DNA of 15,092 nt from an uncultured Eubacteriales bacterium. GTDB lineage: Bacteria; Bacillota; Clostridia; Lachnospirales; Lachnospiraceae. Numbering within the stretch: the first letter of the stretch is position 1; each line of letters begins with the position of its first letter. Shown piece by piece: positions 14,645 through 15,092 of the stretch. The stretch is taken from the NCBI GenBank assembly GCA_900545455.1, contig UQZF01000051.1, positions 1 through 15,092 of the forward strand. Direction: 5' to 3'. The notes below the pieces were generated by a model. The model was not told the DNA's origin and searched no databases. It saw nothing but the letters and a program-made list of their open reading frames with translations. A program made the position numbers and the translations under genes.

Positions 14645-15092
14645 TCAGCTCATTCTTCCGTTCTCCACAGAATACACTTTATCTGCTATTCTCATTGTTG
14701 ATTCACGATGTGAGACAAGCACAATAGTCTTGTCCTGTCTGCCGTCATTAAGTGCCTTCAAAATAACCGCCTCGTTAAGACTGTCAAGGTTGCTCGTAGG
14801 CTCATCGAGAAGCATGAACGGCGCATCGTGTAAAAATGCCCTTGCAAGACCGATTCGCTGTCTCTCACCGCCTGACAGTGTATCTCCAAGTTCCCCGACC
14901 TGTGTATTGTAACCGTCCGGCAGACTCATTATAAAATCATGAATTGAAGCCTTCTTACATGCCGCTTCGAGTTCTTCCTGCGATGCATCAAGCTTTGCAA
15001 TCAGGATATTATTCCTTATGCTGTCGTGAAAAAGATATGTATCCTGCGTCACAAAGCTCTCTATAGCTCTCAAATTATCAGTATTGATATGC
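14645..15092 (-). CDS. ABC exporter ATP-binding/permease protein, C-terminal part (cut by right edge)
   Basis: The frame is open to the right edge, giving about 149 residues from the second half of an ATPase domain. In order it shows the Q-loop (SFVTQDTYLF), the signature LSGGERQRIG, Walker B FMLLDEPTS with D-loop SNLD, and the switch histidine in VLVSHRES. Walker A and any membrane domain would lie outside the window. The wording FHDSIRNNI and the way the Q-loop sits suggest a type IV (CydC/MsbA-like) exporter half with a fused membrane domain, but this is inference. The internal TTG at 15073 that could serve as a start is not one, because the frame continues upstream in sequence that fits the domain. 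ygbA follows closely. Confidence 0.9.
   Translation of the reverse strand, partial: HINTDNLRAIESFVTQDTYLFHDSIRNNILIAKLDASQEELEAACKKASIHDFIMSLPDGYNTQVGELGDTLSGGERQRIGLARAFLHDAPFMLLDEPTSNLDSLNEAVILKALNDGRQDKTIVLVSHRESTMRIADKVYSVENGRMS

Noticed and set aside
14297..14912. Two plus-strand open frames of 134 and 135 codons across ygbA and the ABC gene
   Set aside because: They lie antisense to genes with clear family motifs, have no ribosome binding sites, and their translations show no recognisable domains.
1..15092. CRISPR arrays, tRNA or rRNA genes
   Set aside because: No regularly spaced repeats, cloverleaf arms with a CCA-end context, or rRNA-like stretches were seen on either strand.

Overview
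The window looks like chromosomal DNA of an anaerobic Bacillota species, most likely a Lachnospiraceae member. Support comes from strong AGGAGG-type ribosome binding sites, several TTG/ATG start choices, SigA-like promoters, a moderate GC content, and an Rpn-type PD-(D/E)XK protein of a kind I recall as abundant in Lachnospiraceae. The genus is not certain.

The core is a split, divergent arginine regulon. On the minus strand, argC-argJ-argB-argD (5969 down to 1554) run as one tight operon covering the acetylated steps from N-acetylglutamate to ornithine. ArgJ closes the cycle by recycling acetyl groups, and ArgB has the N-terminal helix typical of arginine-inhibited hexameric kinases. On the plus strand, argG starts at 6166 and argH ends at 12787; they convert citrulline to arginine. 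The 196-bp gap between argC and argG holds two mirror-image promoters (both TTGCAT-N17-TATATT). Each has a similar palindrome over its -35, probably an ArgR operator, and the two palindromes are separated by phased A-tracts. argF and carAB are not in the window.

argG and argH are separated by three genes on the same strand: a GT2 polyprenyl-phosphate glycosyltransferase of the GtrB/CsbB type, a GtrA-family small membrane protein, and a YfhO-family GT-C-like membrane protein. Together they match the known three-component surface glycosylation machinery (make lipid-linked sugar, flip it, transfer it outside the membrane). The first overlaps the argG stop by one base, so the cassette appears to be embedded in, and co-transcribed with, the arginine operon. 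This is the most interesting feature of the window.

Downstream of argD on the minus strand is a family 1 solute-binding lipoprotein with no visible permease partners. It is followed by the start of a second lipoprotein with its own promoter, which runs off the left edge. To the right of argH, a 13-bp-stem hairpin separates argH from a convergent Rpn-type nuclease/transposase-like gene with a TTG start and a stem-loop in its leader. Next come a strong minus-strand terminator, a YgbA-type cysteine-rich protein, and the ATPase end of an ABC exporter cut by the right edge. I saw no tRNA, rRNA, CRISPR array or complete insertion sequence.
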